Shown here in pieces: positions 6,663 through 9,679 of a DNA stretch of 9,679 nucleotides. How positions within the stretch are numbered: the stretch's first letter is position 1; each line of letters begins with the position of its first letter. The stretch covers positions 1-9,679 of the forward strand of contig JAJDEH010000471.1 in NCBI GenBank assembly GCA_029259935.1, read 5' to 3'. A program made the translations under genes and the position numbers. The stretch is from Planctomycetota bacterium (GTDB lineage: Bacteria; Planctomycetota; Planctomycetia; Pirellulales; Pirellulaceae). Under the pieces are notes generated by a model. That model saw only the letters and a list, made by a program, of their open reading frames with translations, did no database searches and had not been told where the DNA came from.

Positions 6663-8189
6663 ATGATTGAAAAAGATAACCGTGTTCTGCCTCCGGGCGA
6701 CCAGCACAACGAAAAATTGCGCGACCATGTCCATCCGGTGGACTGGCCCACGAAACCGCGCGCCGATCGCTACGACATGATCTCGATTGGGGCCGGAACG
6801 GCGGGCCTGGTATCTTCCGGCGGTGCGGCGATGTTGGGCGCGCGGGCGGCTCTGATTGAACGGCACCTCATGGGCGGCGACTGCTTGGTCACTGGATGCG
6901 TGCCCTCGAAGACACTCATCAAGTCGGCCGAGGTGGCACACACGATTCGCAACGCCGAAGCGTTTGGCATTCGGGCCGGAGACGTCGAGGTCGATTTTCC
7001 GGCCGTCATGGAGCGGCTTCGCCGTGTGCGGGCCGACATGGCTCATCACGACGGTGCCCAGCGTTTGCGGAGTCTCGGCGTGGACGTGCTGTTCGGAACG
7101 GCCAAGTTCACCAGCCCCACGACGCTGGATCTGGACGGCCAGGAGATCAAGTTCCGCCGGGCCATGATCTGCACCGGCGGACGTCCTTTCGTCCCCGACA
7201 TTCCCGGGCTGCGTGATAACTGCCTCACCAGTGAAACTTTCTTTGAGCAGACGGAATTACCGCGTCGCCTGCTGGTGCTTGGCGGCGGCCCGATCGGCTG
7301 CGAATTGGCGCAAACAATGCAGCGGCTGGGTTCGGCGGTCACCATGTTAGTTCGCGGGTCGCGGCTGATGACGAAAGACGACCCGGCCGCGGGCGAGATT
7401 GTGACGGAAGTGTTCGCGGAAGAGGGACTGAACGTCCGTTTCCAGACAAATCTGAAACAGGTCCAGCGCAAGGACGGCGGTTTGGAATGCAGGATCGAGC
7501 ACGAGGGAAACGAAGAGTTGATTTTCTTCGACAAGATTCTCGTCGCCGCCGGCCGCCGGCCAAACATTGAAGGGCTGGGATTGGAGCACGCGCATGTCGA
7601 CTTCGACCGCCGCGGCGTGAGCGTCGACAAGCTGCACCGTACGTCCAATCGTAGAATCTATGCCGCCGGAGATGTCTGTTCGCCTTTTCAATTCACTCAC
7701 GCCGCCTACGCTCAGGCCGAATTCGCCACCTTGAACGCGCTGCTGCCGTTTCGTTTGAACGCAAAAGACCGCGTGATGAGTTGGGTGACCTACACCGATC
7801 CCGAGGTTGCCCACGCGGGAATCAGTTGGCAGCAGCTCGAGGCGAAGCAAGGCCGGATCGACACGTATGAGCAGCCCGTGTCGTCCAACGATCGCTGCCA
7901 AACCGAAAGCGAGCATCGCGGCTTCGCCAAGCTGCACTGCAAGAAGGGGACCGACAAGCTGGTGGCGGCGACGGTCGTAGCGCAAAACGCGGGCGAGATC
8001 ATTGCCGAACTAAGCTTGGCCATCACCAATGGCATGCGATTGCGGCACGTCCAACGATCGATCCATGCCTACCCGACTCGCGCCGAAATCATTCGCGAAG
8101 CGGCCAACGACTGGAAGTTCGGTACCCTGACTCGCTCGATGAAAGCGATGGTCGGCATGTGGCTGCGGTTCAGCCGAATGTTCGGTTGA
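6663..8189 (+). CDS. Mercuric-reductase-like FAD-dependent pyridine nucleotide-disulfide oxidoreductase
   Basis: The 508-residue protein has the class I disulfide reductase layout. These are an FAD-binding GAGTAG (43-48), a redox-active pair C74-LVTG-C79 followed by VPSK, the NAD(P)-binding GGGPIG (207-212), the second FAD motif AAGDV (334-338), and a dimerisation domain ending IHAYPTRAE. It differs from dihydrolipoamide dehydrogenase in having Tyr470 where the catalytic His of HAHPT would be; MerA also has Tyr at that place. It lacks the N-terminal HMA domain and the C-terminal vicinal cysteines of true MerA, so reduction of Hg(II) is not established. The ~35-residue N-terminal extension (to about WPTKPRADRYD) is common in this MerA-like group. 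It would carry electrons from NAD(P)H to an unknown disulfide or thiol-metal substrate. It is the last gene of the egtB run. Confidence 0.88.
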   Translation: MIEKDNRVLPPGDQHNEKLRDHVHPVDWPTKPRADRYDMISIGAGTAGLVSSGGAAMLGARAALIERHLMGGDCLVTGCVPSKTLIKSAEVAHTIRNAEAFGIRAGDVEVDFPAVMERLRRVRADMAHHDGAQRLRSLGVDVLFGTAKFTSPTTLDLDGQEIKFRRAMICTGGRPFVPDIPGLRDNCLTSETFFEQTELPRRLLVLGGGPIGCELAQTMQRLGSAVTMLVRGSRLMTKDDPAAGEIVTEVFAEEGLNVRFQTNLKQVQRKDGGLECRIEHEGNEELIFFDKILVAAGRRPNIEGLGLEHAHVDFDRRGVSVDKLHRTSNRRIYAAGDVCSPFQFTHAAYAQAEFATLNALLPFRLNAKDRVMSWVTYTDPEVAHAGISWQQLEAKQGRIDTYEQPVSSNDRCQTESEHRGFAKLHCKKGTDKLVAATVVAQNAGEIIAELSLAITNGMRLRHVQRSIHAYPTRAEIIREAANDWKFGTLTRSMKAMVGMWLRFSRMFG

Positions 8190-8193
8190 ACTC

Positions 8194-8222
8194 GGCGAGC
8201 CTCGAGTGTTAGCTGGGGGATA
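8194..8222 (-). repeat. Degenerate inverted relative of the 43-base repeat
   Basis: Read on the + strand, this stretch starts GGCGAGCC (8194-8201), the exact reverse complement of the GGCTCGCC in the two downstream copies (8302-8309 and 8345-8352). It continues with a GTTAG core and a GGGGG run in the same order as the reverse-complemented repeat. It begins five bases after the oxidoreductase stop codon. The match outside these blocks is imperfect, so relatedness is an inference. Confidence 0.5.
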
Positions 8223-8275
8223 ACTCTGCTCAACGTAGCTCGCGCCTATTCAATTCGGTTACGCACGACCACCGC

Positions 8276-8361
8276 ATCATCACCCCCCGACTAACGTCGG
8301 GGGCTCGCCGGATCGATTATCATCACCCCTCGACTAACGTCGGGGGCTCGCCGGATCGATT
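8276..8361. repeat. Tandem 43-base direct repeat (two copies) with internal palindrome; possible bidirectional terminator
   Basis: Copy 1 (8276-8318) and copy 2 (8319-8361) are head-to-tail and differ at one base (C at 8287, T at 8330). Each holds an inverted repeat: CCCCCGAC-TAAC-GTCGGGGG at 8284-8303, and the same hairpin with a G.T wobble at about 8327-8346. Each also holds GGCTCGCCGGATCGATTAT-type sequence. Position between two convergent genes would suit transcription termination in both directions. The GC-rich palindrome and tandem duplication also fit a REP-like dispersed element. The stop codon of the leftward gene (8360-8362) falls at the end of copy 2. Confidence 0.8.
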
Positions 8362-9679
8362 ATCGTTCCCGCCGAACAGCCGACTTGTCATGCTGGTGCA
8401 GCACGGTTCCTTGTTCGTCGTGGAACTTGAATGTTAACACGGCCGTCCCTTTTTCCTTCCCGGGCGCGACTTCGACCAACAAGAAGCCGCCCGAGGGTTT
8501 CTTCTGTGAGTAAGGCTGCTTGATCAGCCCTTTGGGATCGGTCGACTTGGGATCGCCCGGCTGACGGCCTGGGCGCGAGTTGGCGTCGACCAGCGCCCCG
8601 CAGGAAAATTCTTCCAGTCCCGACGGATGGATTGAGTGATACTGCCAATGCCGGTCGCCGCACATGAAATATAGATTCTGCTTGGCGGTTTCGTTTTTCT
8701 TTAGCCAGGCAAAAAACTCTTCCCGTTCGTGGCGGAAGCCGCCGTGGTTCGTGTGATTGTCGGTCTTCCGCACGTCGTCGGGGCCAATCATCGGAGTAGG
8801 TGAAATCAGCAGCTTGAACGTGGCATCACTTTCCGCCAGCGTCCGCTTCAACCAGGCCTTCTGTTCCGTTCCCCAAATCGACTTTTCAGGACCATCCGGC
8901 ATGGCGTTGGGACTGCGGTACATGCGGTTTTCGGGAAACCAGATTTGCAGGTCGCGACTGACCCGATGCGTACGATAGGTCTTGGCATCTTTTGCGTCGG
9001 CCGGCGCGACGGGCAATTGCTCGAGCATCACTCGGCGTCCCGCTTCCGGAGACGGATGGTGGTCGCCCGTATTGTCACCGTCGTCGATTCGGTAGTCGTG
9101 ATCGTCGATCATCCAATAGGTCGGCACGGCGGCAAACAGATCGCGGTAGCGCGGCTGAACGAATTGCTCGTGCCACTTTTGTCGCATCTCGGGGATGGTC
9201 TCGGCCCGCGGTTCCTTCGGCGTGTCGTAGTAGACGTTGTCACCGGTGCCGACAAAGAAATTCGGTGACAGCTTACGAATCGACGCCAGCGCGGGATAGC
9301 CAAGATGCTTGTCGGGACCCGCGTACGGTGCCGGCAGTTCGGTATTGTTGTGCTCCAAATGGATCTTGCGATCGATGCGGTTATCGCCGTGGAACTTGGC
9401 ATAGTTCATTCCGGTCACCACGACAAAACTCACGGCTTCCGCGGACTTGTCGCCAGGATGTGTGCGGAACGTGGCCGACGGACCAGGGCGAAGCTGCTTG
9501 GCCGTCGCGCCGATTTGCGTTCGCACGACGTAATCCGTGGCTGGCTTTAGCTTGCTGAAGGCGGCCCGGGCGATGTAGTCGCGATCGGCTTGGGCTTCAA
9601 TTGTTTGGCTCGACCGCTTGTCGCCCGACGATTGAATCGTAAAACGAACGACCCCCGCCGCGCCGGCCACGTCGCCGTC
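8360..9679 (-). CDS. PhoD-like (alkaline phosphatase D family) metallophosphoesterase, 5' truncated
   Basis: The leftward frame stays open through the window edge; the GTG at 9670 is an internal codon candidate, so the true start lies beyond 9679. The 439 visible residues begin with a fibronectin-like/PhoD N-terminal segment ([11 protein letters not shown] ... [14 protein letters not shown]). The phosphodiesterase domain follows with GTGDNVYYD, a WHEQF segment, [15 protein letters not shown] and [10 protein letters not shown]. These Asp/Asn/His blocks are the metal-binding motifs of the PhoD/calcineurin-like fold, as in Bacillus PhoD, a Ca/Fe-dependent phosphodi- and monoesterase. Family members are usually secreted; no signal peptide can be checked because the N-terminus is missing. 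Planctomycete genomes carry many such genes beside sulfatases. It converges on the egtB operon and is not part of it. Confidence 0.88.
   Translation of the reverse strand, partial: DGDVAGAAGVVRFTIQSSGDKRSSQTIEAQADRDYIARAAFSKLKPATDYVVRTQIGATAKQLRPGPSATFRTHPGDKSAEAVSFVVVTGMNYAKFHGDNRIDRKIHLEHNNTELPAPYAGPDKHLGYPALASIRKLSPNFFVGTGDNVYYDTPKEPRAETIPEMRQKWHEQFVQPRYRDLFAAVPTYWMIDDHDYRIDDGDNTGDHHPSPEAGRRVMLEQLPVAPADAKDAKTYRTHRVSRDLQIWFPENRMYRSPNAMPDGPEKSIWGTEQKAWLKRTLAESDATFKLLISPTPMIGPDDVRKTDNHTNHGGFRHEREEFFAWLKKNETAKQNLYFMCGDRHWQYHSIHPSGLEEFSCGALVDANSRPGRQPGDPKSTDPKGLIKQPYSQKKPSGGFLLVEVAPGKEKGTAVLTFKFHDEQGTVLHQHDKSAVRRER

Noticed and set aside
7347..7985. 212-residue open frame on the minus strand
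   Set aside because: It is a shadow of the FAD oxidoreductase, whose NAD- and FAD-binding motifs are plain in the opposite strand.
6663..8189. Calling the flavoprotein merA
   Set aside because: It lacks the heavy-metal-associated N-terminal domain and the C-terminal vicinal cysteines needed for Hg(II) delivery; only general MerA-like character is supported.
8276..8361. CRISPR array
   Set aside because: Only two copies are present and they abut directly, with no spacers between them; no cas gene is nearby.

Overview
The window reads like a bacterial chromosome segment of moderately high GC, most likely from a planctomycete (Pirellulales-like). This is inferred from the gene style: a short planctomycete-type outer-membrane 'transporter' beta-barrel, a PhoD-like phosphatase, weak Shine-Dalgarno use and GC-rich palindromic intergenic repeats. 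It is not proven from a marker gene. Seven complete genes run rightward, flanked by one gene cut at each edge. Coding density is high, and the only gaps of note are 679-824 and 8190-8359. No tRNA, rRNA, CRISPR array, transposase or phage gene was seen.

Left part (1-2930): the C-terminal part of a thiamine-diphosphate enzyme of the pyruvate oxidase/acetolactate synthase type. After a hairpin-containing gap come three closely spaced genes: a small DUF2721-like membrane protein, a flavodoxin-fold oxidoreductase, and an exported beta-barrel protein of the phenol-degradation MetA type. The last two overlap or nearly touch, so they probably form one transcription unit. It ends near a possible terminator at 2950-2990.

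Middle part (3015-8189): a second probable operon of four genes with gaps of 34, 22 and 10 bases. It encodes an EgtB-type non-haem iron sulfoxide synthase, a cysteine-rich radical SAM enzyme of the MJ0619/tetraether lipid synthase type, a class I methyltransferase with ArsM-like cysteines and a cysteine-rich tail, and a mercuric-reductase-like FAD disulfide oxidoreductase. EgtB's usual partner EgtD is not present. The combination of a C-S bond-forming enzyme, a radical SAM enzyme, a thiol-rich methyltransferase and a MerA-like flavoprotein is the most interesting feature here. It could be a pathway for a sulfur- or metalloid-containing small molecule, or a set of stress and metalloid genes that merely sit together. 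The sequence alone does not decide.

Right part (8190-9679): a convergent intergenic region holding a near-perfect 43-base tandem repeat with an internal palindrome, plus a degenerate inverted relative. Then a leftward PhoD-like phosphatase gene, whose start lies beyond the window.
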